Of a stretch of 64,000 nt of DNA, positions 1 through 11,565 are shown piece after piece (the first letter of the stretch is position 1; every line of letters starts with the position of its first letter). A model generated the notes under the pieces. It saw only the letters and a program-made list of their open reading frames with translations, did no database searches and was not told the DNA's origin. The position numbers were made by a program, and so were the translations under genes. Source of the stretch: Ashinkailepas kermadecensis (taxonomy: Eukaryota > Arthropoda > Thecostraca > Neolepadidae); contig JAOTOM010003817.1 in the NCBI GenBank assembly GCA_034440615.1, positions 102,501-166,500 of the forward strand. Reading direction: 5' to 3'.

Positions 1-1724
1 GGGTAGCTCAAAGCACTTGAAGTTTTGCTATGGACGACCCATTACACAAACTGCTGATAACGTCCTCTGATGAGGCATTTCTCTTCCTACACAAACTCAG
101 GAGATTTTTGGATTAAAATTGTTTATCTGCACTACTCAGAAGCGTAGCTAGCGTATGCATGTATTCATGGGGAGGGGGCAAGAGGGGGAAAATGTACTTC
201 TTGGGGCAAAACTACGTCCCTCCCACACATGCCAACAATGCGTTGTCGGTATTGGGAGACAAGGGCGAAACCGGGTTATGTAAGCCCCTCCCTCAACCAG
301 ATATTGCATACATATTACATACCCTGTCATACCCTGTCACACCCTAACATACCCTGTCTGCTGTTGCAGGCCGGTAGTCTTCTTGCCAAGTGACAACATG
401 GCGGCTTCGACGAGGTCAAAGACTGCAGTGTACCTCCTTGGAAAACTGGAGAATAGCATGATCGGCTCAAAGCTCCCATCCAATCGCCAGACGCTCGGAT
501 TTGTCCTCTACCTTCACCTGGACAACAAGAGGACCACAACAGAGGCGGCCGCGCGAGCAGCTCGCGGTAGTCGTCTCGGGACTGCTGCTCGTTGAGGAGG
601 ACGCTGAACATGAACAGCGGCACGACTGGAAATCTTGGTCCGATCCAATGCAGCAGACAGATCTGCGCTCATGAGGCTCTTGGTTGCGCGCCGCTTGGGC
701 AGGGAAGCCGGGATGAGCGACGGCGGCGGCTGCGACTCGTTGTCGGTATCGGACGCATTGGAGGCAATTTCGAGGGTTTGGCCGGCCTCGTGGCACTCGC
801 GCTCATGTCGCTGGCGGCGCTGCTGTTCTTCGACAGCGCGATGCCGCTGTCGCTTCTGTTGCGCAGCGAGCCGGACATCAGCTCCCGCCATGCGTCCCCG
901 GCGTCCTGTCTCGCGCTGAGCAGTTAGGAATGCCCGATCCTCCTCTATCCTGATCAGGATGAGAGCGTCGGCATGCGCGATATCGAATAGGTCTCCCTGT
1001 TTCTCCAGGAACGCCTCTTCAGCTGCTGCCTACGTCTTCGAACGCCTCTTACTGTTCTTCTTAAGGTGCCTCCACTCTTCGAAAAGTTTCAAGACCTTCT
1101 TCCGCGCCCTGTCCTCCTTCTGTATGGGAATGTGCGCCCGAGTCCATAATGTGGCCACCTCTTTGATCGTCTCCGCGGCCGCCCCTGTTGTGGTCCTCTT
1201 GTTGGCCAGGTGAAGGTAGAGGAAAATCCGAGCGTCTGGCGATTGGATGGGAGCTTTGAGCCGATCATGCTATTCTCCAGTTTTCCAAGGAGGTACACTG
1301 CAGTCTTTGACCTCGTCGAAGCCGCCATGTTGTCACTTGGCAAGAAGACTACCGGCCTGCAACAGCAGACAGGGTATGTTAGGGTGTGACAGGGTATGAC
1401 AGGGTATGTAATATGTATGCAATATCTGGTTGAGGGAGGGGCTTACATAACCCGGTTTCGCCCTTGTCTCCCAATACCGACAACGCATTGTTGGCATGTG
1501 TGGGAGGGACGTAGTTTTGCCCCAAGAAGTACATTTTCCCCTCTTGCCCCCTCCCCATGAATACATGCATACGCTAGCTACGCTTCTGAGTAGTGCAGAT
1601 AAACAATTTTAATCCAAAAATCTCCTGAGTTTGTGTAGGAAGAGAAATGCCTCATCAGAGGACGTTATCAGCAGTTTGTGTAATGGGTCGTCCATAGCAA
1701 AACTTCAAGTGCTTTGAGCTACCC
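1..1724. mobile_element. Foldback element with ~550-bp inverted arms
   Basis: Bases 1-14 are the exact reverse complement of 1711-1724, and the arms continue as near-identical inverted copies to about 552 on the left and 1174 on the right. The roughly 620-bp centre is unique. The arms carry the 5' end of an element-encoded protein, so each arm holds a copy of the same N-terminal coding segment pointing inward (left about 398 to 550, right about 1328 down to 1180). The left end coincides with the window edge, so no target-site duplication can be tested. The structure resembles a foldback or long-TIR DNA transposon derivative; the superfamily is not determined. Confidence 0.9.
514..1343 (-). 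pseudogene. Decayed element-encoded protein, N-terminal part
   Basis: Read on the minus strand, a coding segment begins at an ATG near 1328 (start MAASTRSKTAVYLLGKLENS) and continues through a charged helical region, an acidic and serine-rich linker, and a segment ending in AALDRTKISSR near 600. The frame is broken. The right arm lacks one base at about 1224 relative to the left arm (ATTTTCC against ATTTGTCC), and a stop and further frame changes follow between 1030 and 1000. It looks like the N-terminal half of an uncharacterised protein family that is multicopy in invertebrate genomes; that assignment is from memory and unverified. No catalytic domain is visible. The coding piece ends where the left arm begins. 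Confidence 0.5.
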
Positions 1725-1749
1725 TGAATATTTATATATTTTGATTAAA

Positions 1750-2330
1750 ATACACACACGGGGTTTTTGTGTCCAACCTCACAATTTTCCGAAACCTAAA
1801 AAATGGCACATTTCAAATGCAGAACATTTATAACGAATAAATGGGAAAATGAATTTTTGCGAAAAAATGGCAAATTTGACCTCAGTGCGCAACCTCTAAA
1901 TATTAATGTTTTCAAAATTATTTTACACACGTTGTTTTTATGTCAAATCGAACCAAATGAGTCCCGGTACAAATTAGAATGCAGAACATTTATAATGAAT
2001 AAATGTAAAAATGAATTTTTGCGTAAAAAATGGCAACTTTGACCTCAGTGCGCAACCTCTAAATATTAATATTTTTCAAAAGTACTTTACACACGTTGTT
2101 TGTATGTCAAATCGAACCAAATGAAGGAGCGTCCCGGTACAAATTAGAATGCAGAACATTTATAATGAATAAATGGGAAAATGCGTAAAAAATGCGTGAT
2201 TGCGTATTTTGGCGTAAAAATGGTAACTTTGACCTCAGTGAGCTACCTCTAAATATTAATATTTTTCAAAATTATTTTACACACGTTGTTTTGATGTCCA
2301 ACCTCACCAATTGAAGGGGCGGCCGGTTGA
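1750..2330. repeat. AT-rich tandem repeat, ~165-190-bp unit, about 3.3 copies
   Basis: Units begin near 1750, 1922, 2087 and 2277 (partial). Each carries TTACACACGTTGTTT, then GCAGAACATTTATAA, GACCTCAGTGCGCAACCTC and TAAATATTAAT. Copies differ by small indels; unit three has an extra internal duplication of GCGTAAAAAATG. Confidence 0.85.
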
Positions 2331-2726
2331 AAATTCAGCAAAAAAATGTTTAAGTGTCACCCTAGTGTACAGTGTAGTAAAGTACAGTGTTTCGCGTTCT
2401 CAAGTTTTTCACTGAGAGTCAAATGTATTTGTTAATTGTAATTTTTGGCACTGCTTCCAAATAGTTTTCATGAAGTGCACCTAATCTTTCTTGCAGTAAA
2501 GAGGCTTGCCACGGTTCTTCCACCGACGGCTGGCTTTGAACAACTTTCCGCCGTGCAATAGAGTAATTGAAAGTGTTTTTTTTCGCTAAGAACCATGCTT
2601 GCTCTTTTCATATTGATATTTGCCAATGTTCATCACAATATTTTCCCCCAAGTGCTCTCAATATTTGTTCAAAGAAGTGGATTTGCAGCGGAATTCGCAC
2701 GCCTCGGCAGAACACGATAGATATCG
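2331..2726. other. No gene seen
   Basis: AT-rich sequence between two tandem arrays. No conserved coding segment or mobile-element end was recognised. Confidence 0.4.
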
Positions 2727-2952
2727 CACCACAGCTGGTGGTCACCATCCGGTCCCCGCACCACAGCTGGTGGTCACCATCCGGTCCCCGCACCACAGCT
2801 GGTGGTCACCATCCGGTCCCCGCACCACAGCTGGTGGTCACCATGCGGTCCCCGCACCACAGCCGATGGCCACCATGCGGTCCCCGCACCACAGCTGGTG
2901 GTCACCATGCGGTCCCCGCACCACAGCCGACGGCCACCATGTGGTCCCCGTA
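2727..2952. repeat. 32-bp minisatellite, 7 copies
   Basis: The unit contains CACCACAGCTGGTGGTCACC followed by ATCCGGTCCCCG. The first copies start at 2727 and 2759 (period 32). Later copies alternate CAGCTGGTGG with CAGCCGATGG or CAGCCGACGG and ATCCGG with ATGCGG, so two sub-variants are interleaved. Reading frames across it are repeat artefacts because the unit lacks stops. Confidence 0.95.
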
Positions 2953-3908
2953 GCTCGGTGGTATCGCGACTGACTGGTGTTCCGAAAACACGGATTCAGT
3001 ACCAGAGAGGGATAACGGTTCTTTATTTCTGCTTTTAGCACTGCATCTAGGTGCATGCTTCGCATCTGAAATCACTTAAGCTGTGGATACCTGTTTGAAG
3101 GCGCATCTGTATAAACACTAAAGGCAATGAGCCTACGACTGATACGCTTGTAGATTCGACTACCCCGGCTTTTGACACTTGCCCTCGCAGGTCCAACGCC
3201 CTTTTAGGCGCCTTATGTTGATACTGGTACTCTGATACCTTGGCTGCAGTGCTAGCAGTTAAATGTCAGTGTATGCAACTCAATGGTAAATTCGAGATAG
3301 CCCACTAGGCCCTCCAGAATAATAAACTAGGACCCCATCCTCCCCGCAATCAAAATTTCTGGATCCCCTGGTATATACCTAGGTACATACGTACTTCACT
3401 GTATGTATATATATTTACGAACCATGATGATTTACCTAGGTACTTCCTTGCCTTGCGATACACCCGCTCAGCCTTCCTTCGCATGCCGGCCGGCCGATTC
3501 TGTCCACCATTGGTGACGTCGCACTGATGCCGGACGAAAGTGACGACAAAATCATCGGATTTACCGCCGATGCGGTCTTGCATCTCGAAGAGTTGGCACA
3601 AAATTAATCAGCCATCATCCAATTATCGAAGATTAAAACTGGCGCGGATCGTTTACATGCTAAATGTTCTATGCTATGTCGAGTACAGCATATAACCCGA
3701 TACACTGATGTAGCTCTCACCTCCCCCCCCCCCCCACCTCCCACTCTCCTGCATGTTGCAACATCGGACCATACTTCTGAACACACACAAAAACCATGCT
3801 GCTGCCGTGGAAAAAGGCACAAGAAGCCTCTACCACATGCATAAGAATGAGTCAGTAAATTGGAGAGTTATCGGCGGCTGCAAATAATGAGACCTTTCCA
3901 TCACGTAA
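2953..3908. other. Mostly unassigned; poly-C tract at 3722-3736
   Basis: Apart from the possible minus-strand exon described separately, this stretch shows no recognised gene. A C14-type homopolymer lies near 3722. Confidence 0.4.
3350..3601 (-). other. Unassigned open frame, possible exon
   Basis: A minus-strand frame reads CQLFEMQDRIGGKSDDFVV near its start and ends in a basic helix-like segment (RKAERVYRKARKYLG), followed directly by a donor-like CTAG|GTAAAT at about 3435. Composition is protein-like and it is not part of a visible repeat. I recognise no domain and see no partner exon. It may be an exon of a host gene or mobile element on the minus strand, or chance. Confidence 0.2.
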
Positions 3909-4170
3909 ATTGCCCATCGCCGGGTGTCTGGCATAGCGCTGGCGCACGGTAATTACACTGTGTGTGGGGGGGGGGGGGGGAGGGGCTGTTGGCAAGGTAA
4001 CGCCGGGTGTCTGGCATAGCGCTGGCGCACGGTAATTGCACTGTGTGTGGGGGGGGGGGGGGAGGGGCTGTTGGCAAGGTAACGCCGGGTGTCTGGCATA
4101 GCGTTGGCGCACGGTAATTACACTGTGTGTGTGGGGGGGGGGGAGGGGGAGGGGCTGTTCGCAAGGTAAC
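3909..4170. repeat. ~82-bp tandem repeat with internal poly-G, 3 copies
   Basis: Units begin near 3919, 4002 and 4084 with CGCCGGGTGTCTGGCATAGC, continue with GCTGGCGCACGGTAATT, CACTGTGTGTG and a 12-15-base G run, and end in GAGGGGCTGTTGGCAAGGTAA. G-run length varies between copies. Confidence 0.9.
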
Positions 4171-6320
4171 GCTTACGTGCCACGACAACATAAGACACGA
4201 CGTAACCAAGAACGGACTCCAGTTGTCGATGCCATTACCCCGCCCGTCCAAAAGCTACCTGGGTGGTCGCTGTACGCTGGCTACATGGCATGGTTCTGCA
4301 GTTCGGCGCTACCAGCCGGGTGGTCGCTGTACGCTGGTTACGAAACGAATATAACCGTCGAAATTCGGGGACTTTTAATTTTTGGTGTAGGTCGGGGCCC
4401 CCAAAAACATATTAGATTCCCGTCACATTATCCTAGCTACGCCCCTGCATGTATGTATATAAGCCATTTATCGCACCTTCAAATTTTCCTCGGACATTTT
4501 TAAATTGCATTTGTGTGTTGTATGTCACACACGAATGCATGACACACACATTCACTTGGAGTAATTTATATTCCTTCCCACTCCAGTGATTTTCGAAGAG
4601 GAACCACCCACATATGATCAATCAACGAAGTTTGGATTCACATGTCATAATTCTGCAGCATGTTCTCTGAAAAGGCACGTGAACCAAGACGTCCGATTAA
4701 GGTATCAGAGCCCAGTACCGCCATCTGAGAGGCTCCGGCTCGACTTCTAACTCAGGCCGGAACCGTCGCTGTGCATACTAAGTGGCTTCTTCGTCACCGC
4801 GCCATATCTTTAGTTGGTGACGCATATAACTGCCAGATGGAGTCTGTGCGGGAAATGCACCGTACATACAGGATATAAAGTACACTCATCGTCGGAGCTG
4901 GGAGGCAAATTAGACGCCCACGATCCAGGAATATCGCGGGGCACTGCGCACGACACCTAGCTGATGAGTTCCTCCTCGCAGTTCCGCTAACGACTCAAGT
5001 GCAGGCCGAATGTCAATCGTAATGAACGGAACTTGTCGTATCTCTTTCGAGATTGAATGACGTGAAGGTTTTACGAACAAATTTGTGTAAGTACAGACGC
5101 ACGAGTGAGAGATTATTGGTAAAGAAATCGTGCTGTCTATAATTGTCGCTAGACTAAGACTTAGATTACGTTCGACTTAACAAAGACGTGACGATGTCGT
5201 ACAGCATAGTCACACGAACGCACATACACATGAAAACATCCTCGTACCGCACGCAGTTGACCAATATGAGAGACAAATTTTTGCATGAGGATATACACTT
5301 AGCGCAGGCACTTTTTTCCTTGTTACGTAGTTTCTATATTGCTCTACGCTAAATGGCAATTAGGGAATAACAATCAACTGTCTAGCTACATAGGTGCGTC
5401 TGGATGGAGCAGCCTCCTCCCCTCTAGACCCTGCAGTGTCTCACACAGACACCGTGCAGCAGGTCACCGCGAGCCAGCCAGTTCCTGCTGCCAGGGTGAG
5501 TCCTGAGCCGCCACTGGCGCTATGCACGTCCGCTGGCCCAGCCGCGCAATGGCGCCCACCGCAGAGGTCGCGTGCACTGAGGGAAAATATTTACACCAAA
5601 CGGCGTGAGCAGAGCCAAATGATACTCATAATGTTACTCAACAGAGCGGAACTAGTCATATTAACGCTTATCATGGATGCAGTGAGCCATATGGCTGCAA
5701 TGATAACCCATTTCATAATGGGTGGGTATCTACACCCATTATAAGGGTAAGACAGTAGCTCCCCTTACACCTTTGCAATTTAATTTCGCTCATGGACACC
5801 TCATCCTCGTATTGGGTGTGCCCTAACACTCCATATGAAAATGTGTTTCCTAAATGAGTGTTACTTGACACCCGTACAGTACCAAATGCACCCGTTATGA
5901 CTACTTGTATGCATTGCGCATGCGCCAACAGAAGTGACGAGTGGCGTCTTCGCGCCGCCATTGTTCCCGAACACCCGGATGGAAGCACGACAGGTGAATT
6001 AAATCTTTTATAGCTGATTGCGGTGTGTTTTGTTCTTCAAATATTATGTACACAAAGCTGCAGAGGAATATAATGTCACAGTATAGCTGCCTTTCATAAG
6101 TCTAGTCAGGTGCAATAACAATGCAGCTCATCCCTATTCTGTGCCAATAAGCAAAACATGATGGGTTACTGTTCAGGCAATCTTGACACGGGTGTCGATT
6201 TCTATCCTTTTCAGGCCCCGCCCCATCACTGGATTTGGTTACTCCATTTTTAAAAGATGTGTCTAAGCCTCTGATCATGATAACAAATGCATGTCATTAA
6301 TAAAGGATAATGTAGGCGAT
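4171..6320. other. No gene seen; mixed intergenic sequence
   Basis: There is a short direct repeat, GGTGGTCGCTGTACGCTGG, at about 4262 and 4319. A small palindromic segment at 5706-5748 carries ACCCATTTCATAATGGGT and CACCCATTATAAGGG. I saw no coding exon or recognised mobile-element domain. Confidence 0.4.
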
Positions 6321-6329
6321 GCATGCTTT

Positions 6330-6615
6330 GGGAAGCCTAAACAAGGGCAGATAAAGGGGACACTGGAAGCATGTTCCCTCTGCCCTATGGAAGGTCTCTG
6401 GCCAGGAAAAGCACCCGTCCAGGAAGGCTTGAGTGCACCCGTACCTCAACATTTTCAGCCAGGCATCCTTCTGGGAGAAAAGGCACCCATTTAGTGTGCT
6501 TGGGTGCACCCCGCAAAATGTTTCACCCTGAGGTGCCACTCCAGGTACTTTCACAGTGGTGCCTCTCCAGACAAAGTGCCTCCTATTATAATTCCTGGAC
6601 CCACCCTTGAGCCCA
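6330..6615 (-). mobile_element. Dispersed repeat family G (gggcgca...gctgaaaat)
   Basis: The segment around 6565-6605 is the reverse complement of the start of the copies at 9664 and 10240 (core CCAGACAAA...CCTGGA). Internally it is a series of 35-60-bp sub-repeats of a GGGTGCACTC...GCTGAAAAT type. No coding capacity is visible. It is probably a non-autonomous DNA element. Confidence 0.6.
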
Positions 6616-6769
6616 GGTGACTTCCATGGTTTTTTACTGCCTGACCTTTCCTCAGCTTTCAACTTTGAAACATTTTAATTCATATGTGCGCGGCATTTCA
6701 TAACATATTTTTAACTACATCTGCTAATGAAGTTGAAATGAAATTGGAGTTATTTGAAATGCTGGTAAG

Positions 6770-8375
6770 TTTGCAGTTTAAGGTAATTCTTGAATTCTTG
6801 AAATTTCTCCTTTTAATGCAATGTTTATGGATTTTGTTAACATGATGTGACCACTCATTTTCTCCGCAAATGCACACTTTTCAGTTGGGAGGCAAAATAA
6901 TACTCTAGAACAGTGGTTCTCAAACTTTTTGATGTGGCGACCCCTGTGCTCAGCGTCGCGCCGCGACCCCACATTCTGTATTTTGTATTATAGTGTTCTG
7001 TATTTTGTTACTTGCGAAGCATCACTCATAAATTTACAGGTAGTGCATGAATTTATGGCGTTATCAGAGCGCAACGGACCAGATGTGTCGGGTCAATTCA
7101 CAGTCGATGATTGCTCGCGACCCCACCAGAAGGGCCCCGCGACCCCAGCTGGGGTCGCGACCCCTAATTTGAGAACCACTGCTCTAGTGGTTTGAGAACC
7201 ACTGCTCTAACCACGGCTTGGCATCGGGTAATATAGCATATAATGTAGCATTCAGAGTAAAGAAAAAATGTAAAATAGCCTAATCTAACCTAGCTGAACC
7301 TTCCATGCAAGAGAACAAATTAGTGTTACAGATTTAACAATTTCAAACATTCTTTTCCCAAAAACTGTGTTCAAGACTTGACCTGTTTTTCAAGAAAATA
7401 CGATTTTGTGGGAAAAATGTCCCCATTTTTAAAACAAATTTTCCAACTCAAAAACGCCTAACCTAACCACTTTGCTTCCTCCATGGAGGAAAAATGGGTG
7501 TAAAACTTGTCTCATGGATATCATAAATTACAATAATACAGAAATGCTTGCCAACTTGATGAATGTCAGGAAGACTGTTTGCAGGAATTCAACCTTGCCA
7601 TCTTCTCCTTTAAGGTATGAATCAACTGCCTTATCTTTTCCCACTGTGCCATAGTTTGTGGTCTGAGGAACAACCGAAAGGTCTAAAAATGATACAAAGC
7701 TCCAAAGTGATTTTTGGAAAGAAAAACTAGTACAGACATCATATTTTTTAACAAAAAAATTAAATTGTCAAATTCCAAGAATATTTTGTTGGGGGAGTAC
7801 AGTCGTCTCTTTTTCTGCCTCACTCCATTAGGGTCCCTAGTTCCGCCACTGGCAAGTGAGATTATTCGAACGAACCACCATTTCAAACCATTTTCAAACC
7901 AACCATTGCCAGTATTATTGAAGTTTAAGGTATCCACGAGACAAAGTTTTACACACGTCTTACCTCCATGAAGGAGGGAGGTTAGGTTTGGTTAGGCTTG
8001 GTTAGGCTTTTGTTTGAAGTTGGAATTTTTTTTTTTTTTAAATATTCTTTTAAAATCAATTTCTTTCTTCAAAAACACGTCAGGATGGGTTGTTTAGATT
8101 CGGTTTTTAAGTTGAAAATGCTTGAGGAATAAATAGTTTGAAAATTTTTCATTAAAAAAAATGTTTTCTTCCATGGAAGGTTAGGTTACGTTAGGTTAGT
8201 TGATGTTACATTTTTTAAACATTACTTTTTATGCTATACTACCCAACTCCAAGACACCTTTTGGATGTTATTTTGCCTCCCAACTCAAAAGTATGCATTT
8301 GCAGAGGAAATGAATGGTTGCATCATGTTAACCACATTCGTTAACATTGCGTGGGAAAAGGAAATAAGGAAAAAC
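6770..8375. mobile_element. ~1.6-kb element with ~110-bp inverted ends (family T)
   Basis: The left segment 6780-6898 (ATGCAATGTTTATGG, TTAACATGATG, TTGGGAGGCAAAATAA) recurs inverted at about 8262-8365. The interior contains runs related to AACCTAACC and its complement, and inverted CTCCATGGAGG-type motifs at 7480 and 7965. A hAT-like MITE is nested at 6911. Related termini occur at 18800-18925 and in a compact copy at 24118-24897. Confidence 0.65.
6911..7204. mobile_element. hAT-like MITE
   Basis: Termini are CAGTGGTTCTCAAACTTTTT on the left and the complement TTTGAGAACCACTG on the right, with GCGACCCC blocks inside each end, as in many non-autonomous hAT elements. The right terminus is present twice, ending at 7181 and at 7204, separated by a short duplication containing CTCTAGTGG. 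The left flank CTCTAGAA (6903-6910) and the right flanks CTCTAGTG or CTCTAACC are compatible with a diverged 8-bp target duplication. Confidence 0.85.
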
Positions 8376-8379
8376 GACA

Positions 8380-8870
8380 CCACACACCTACACGCTATCA
8401 AGCCCACACTCTCCAACTGGCCCTCCTCCAACCAGCACTCCCGTTTGAACGAGGTGGTGCTCGCCAGACTTCGCCTCGGACCCACCAGATTGACACACAA
8501 TTATATTTTTATCGACCACACCGCCTTCCACCTTGTAGCACATGTCGAGTCCGCATTACTGTCCCCCATATCTTACTTACCTATCCAACATATGCTCATC
8601 ATCGTCGCGCTATTATACAGTATTTCACCAACATCCATACTCAAATTTCGCTTCGGGCTCTCCTCGGGACTGAGCACCCGGCACTCCTCCAGTTACTTTT
8701 CCGCTTTTTACATGACACCAAACTTTCCGAACTGATCTGATTTCTCTGCCACACGTTACCTGGTTCAAGCTGAATTGATGTGAAGTTAAAAGCTATATGA
8801 CACGCGTTACACTCCTCGTTAGCTATATGACTTCGTTACACACGTCTTCCTCTCCGACGTTGCAAAACAC
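8380..8870 (+). mobile_element. LINE 3' end, 5'-truncated, frameshifted ORF2 C-terminus
   Basis: Reading starts around 8395 with a conserved segment LNEVVLARLRLGPTRLTHNY. It then shifts frame and continues as PPCSTCRVRITVPHILLTYP with a CxxC...H-type knuckle, ending in FLHDTKLSEL and a stop near 8738. This is the typical extreme C-terminus of arthropod LINE ORF2 proteins (Jockey, I, R1 or CR1-like). The 3' untranslated tail continues to about 8870. At least one frameshift makes it non-functional. The same 3' end recurs at 10979-11145. Confidence 0.8.
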
Positions 8871-9164
8871 ATAAATATAGATTATTTCACACTAGGTAGG
8901 CAGGGACCGATCCAATTTGGCCAAAACGGACGGTTTTCCTGATACATAGTTTGCGCTTGGTTTTTTACCTACGAGTTTTCCAAGCAGCTTGGTTTTCCCC
9001 TTCTCAGGGGTTTCCAAGGTTTAACTTAAACATACACCTACACATACAAGGTGGGGCCTGACGCCCACGACTCGCTCTGGGCGCCGGGCCTCCGCTTCGT
9101 TTCAGGTCGCAGGTGGGCAGTGGAGCCTGTTCGTAGGCTACGAAGCTGCCTACCCTCCAAATGT

Positions 9165-9412
9165 CCTGATTGTTATGCATGCATGTATGTATGTATGTAT
9201 GTATGTCTGTACATGAACCTGTATGCCATGCATGTATCGGCCCTTTACGCCACGTTCTTTGTTTGACGGCGTCTCATCTTTCCTCTCTTGCTTAATTGAT
9301 ATAACCGGATACCACATAAGCCGGAGTAATGCAATTCCTTCCTTAACGTAACAATACCTAGCGGATGGCACTCTGCCTCTGCTAAATATTAGAAAAAAAG
9401 AAGAAAAAAAGA
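9165..9412 (+). mobile_element. LINE-like 3' tail copy with (TATG)n head and A-rich end
   Basis: This ~210-bp segment (CGGCCCTTTACGCCA, TTTGACGGCGTCTCAT, TAATTGATATAACCGGAT, GCGGATGGCACTCTGCC) ends in an A-rich tail and is repeated nearly unchanged at 18050-18268. Both copies begin at a (TATG)n run, which suggests 5' truncation or template-linked microsatellite. Confidence 0.7.
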
Positions 9413-9663
9413 TGCTGGGTTCATGATGAGCAGATTGAACTGGCAAAACACCTTGTAAAATATTGTAATTGTGCTTTGGAGGTCTGACTTGTACCATCGT
9501 TTTGCCAACTTTGTGCGGTATTCGGCATGTGTGCCCCATGGAATTAAGACCCAGGATACCCAATAAACGCTAGCGAAGTAACGCTGGGAATGTTTGTAGT
9601 TGACAGCATATGTGTACATCCTGTATCATGCATATGACAGCATATGTGTGCATCCTATATCCT

Positions 9664-10450
9664 AATCAGGGGCGCATCCAGGAATTGTCATGAGGAGGGG
9701 TATTTGTCTGGGGGCGCCATTTCCTAGGAGGTGCACCCTGTGAAAATACCTGAAGGGCGCCTTCGGCCGAAAATCCGTTTAGCGGGAGAGAGGGTGTACA
9801 CTTAAGCACACTGGAGGGGGTGCTTCAAGCTGAAAAATATGAGGGGAAGTACTCGAGCCATCCCGGAGGGGCGCGAGTTCCAAATTGCATGGGGACATGT
9901 CCATGAATCCGCCGACCATCCCTGAATCCGCACGATCATCCTGAAGGGCACGGGTTGACGCTCAGGCAGGAGTGTTGCTTTATTTACTTTCGAGGGGGAA
10001 GTGCCCCATCAATGTTGGCTTTGCCCCCCCCCCTCCCCGCCAATAATTTCAAGCTTCAACATGGGACTCTATGGAATGTGAACCCCCAATGAATTTGGAC
10101 CTGCCCATTGCCTTCATGTATTTTGCCCCCCCTCCCGCCCGAATAATTTTCATACATCAACATCCGTGGGCTCAGGACTTCCTCTTTAATTGTAGTTTGT
10201 TATATTAACCCGGGACCTCTTCCAAGTGCGTAGCCAAGAGGGCAGGCGCAGATCCAGGATTTTTCATGGAAGGGGCATGTCTGGAGCCACTGGATGAGCC
10301 CCCAGGGGTGCATTCAGCTGAAAATTTCGAGAGGGGCGCACTCCGAGGGTCTTGGAAGGGACACTTCGGTTGAAAATTCAAGGGGGTGCACTCAATGATT
10401 CTAAGGGGCACATTTTCCTCTAGATGGGCGCCTTTAGCTGAAAAATTAGA
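9664..10450 (+). mobile_element. Family G repeat copies
   Basis: Two or more copies start near 9667 (GGGGCGCATCCAGGA) and 10244 (GGCGCAGATCCAGGATTTTT). They are built from recurrent GGGGCGCACTC...GCTGAAAAT sub-units, with interspersed poly-C and CCCCCCTCCC runs at 10026 and 10126. The core is the reverse complement of 6565-6605. No protein domain is seen. Confidence 0.6.
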
Positions 10451-10637
10451 AAGGGTTGCACTCGAGCCTCATTGTAGGGCCACTTTTCCTGGTAAGATGG
10501 GCGCCACCTTGCCATGAGCGGACACATGTCCCCTGTGCCCTCTGTATCTGTCTCTGCAAGGGGATGAACGGCAGGGACGTGGCAGGTCGGAGTACAGGCT
10601 TAAAGGGAATAGATGATGTAGTTTTTGCTTGGTATAT

Positions 10638-10672
10638 GCATATATATATATATACATGTGTATGTGTGTGTG

Positions 10673-10737
<65 letters not shown>

Positions 10738-10770
10738 TTGCGCGTGCGCACGCGTGCGTGCATGTGTTTT
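10638..10770. repeat. Compound microsatellite (AT)n-(GT)n-(TGCG)n
   Basis: A short (TA)n run at 10638 passes into GTGTGTGTG and then about 16 copies of TGCG from 10672 to 10738, decaying into GCGCACGCG. All frames across it encode repeat artefacts. Confidence 0.97.
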
Positions 10771-10978
10771 TCCTTCATATATGACTATATCATTTAAAAA
10801 GGATATAGTAATTTTCACCACCTAAAACGCCCCAGCATCACCACTTTACATCCACAACACACTGCGCAGCGCCTACCAGCGCCGCCGTTTTGCCCATATG
10901 CGGCGCCGCCGTCGGGACAGTTTTGAAAAGTCGAGTTGTCTGTCTAGTTACATATAGAGGTCAATGAAGCTATCGAAT

Positions 10979-11145
10979 GAGCACCCGGCACTCCTCGAGT
11001 TACTTTTCCGCTTTTTACATGACACCAAACTTTCCGAACTGATCTGATTTCTCTGTCGCACGTTACCTGATCTAAGCTGATATGATGTGAAGTTAAAAGC
11101 TATGACACGCGCTGCACTCCTCGTTAGCTATATGACTTCGTTACA
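10979..11145 (+). mobile_element. Second copy of the LINE 3' end
   Basis: GAGCACCCGGCACTCCTC through CTATATGACTTCGTTACA matches 8676-8840 with few differences. It is truncated much further 5' than that copy, as expected for target-primed LINE insertion. Confidence 0.85.
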
Positions 11146-11399
11146 TGATGGGGAACATGATTTCATATTGGTGTTTTGTTTGTTCTTGGCACGGTGCATC
11201 ATTTAATCAAAACGCAATAGCACTAATCATTTTCGCTGAAAACTGGGCCATACCAGGGTATAAATAAGTAATACTTGGATAAATACATAAGTGCCAAAAC
11301 AAACCAACGTCTCAATGCTTTCTCGAATCTTCCCGCTGGCCTCTAGATTGCAGCGAGCTGGCGGGGCTGGTGCTAAGCATATCGTACAGATATCTGCCA

Positions 11400-11565
11400 T
11401 TGATCAACCCACTTTTACGTCCTCCAAGTCTAACTGAATATAGCTAGATTCATCACTACTGTTATTTATTCCCACCAGCTTGATGTCATAAGCAAAGCTT
11501 GAACGATCATTTCTCAGTCCTAGGACGACAATTTCGCAAAGGTGACAACGAGAAGTGGATTGCAT
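11400..11565 (-). mobile_element. LINE reverse-transcriptase relic
   Basis: ACCAGCTTGATGTCAT and the flanking sequence match the 25330-25460 region, where the minus strand encodes the RT active-site motif FADDIKLVG. Only the active-site neighbourhood survives here. Confidence 0.6.
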
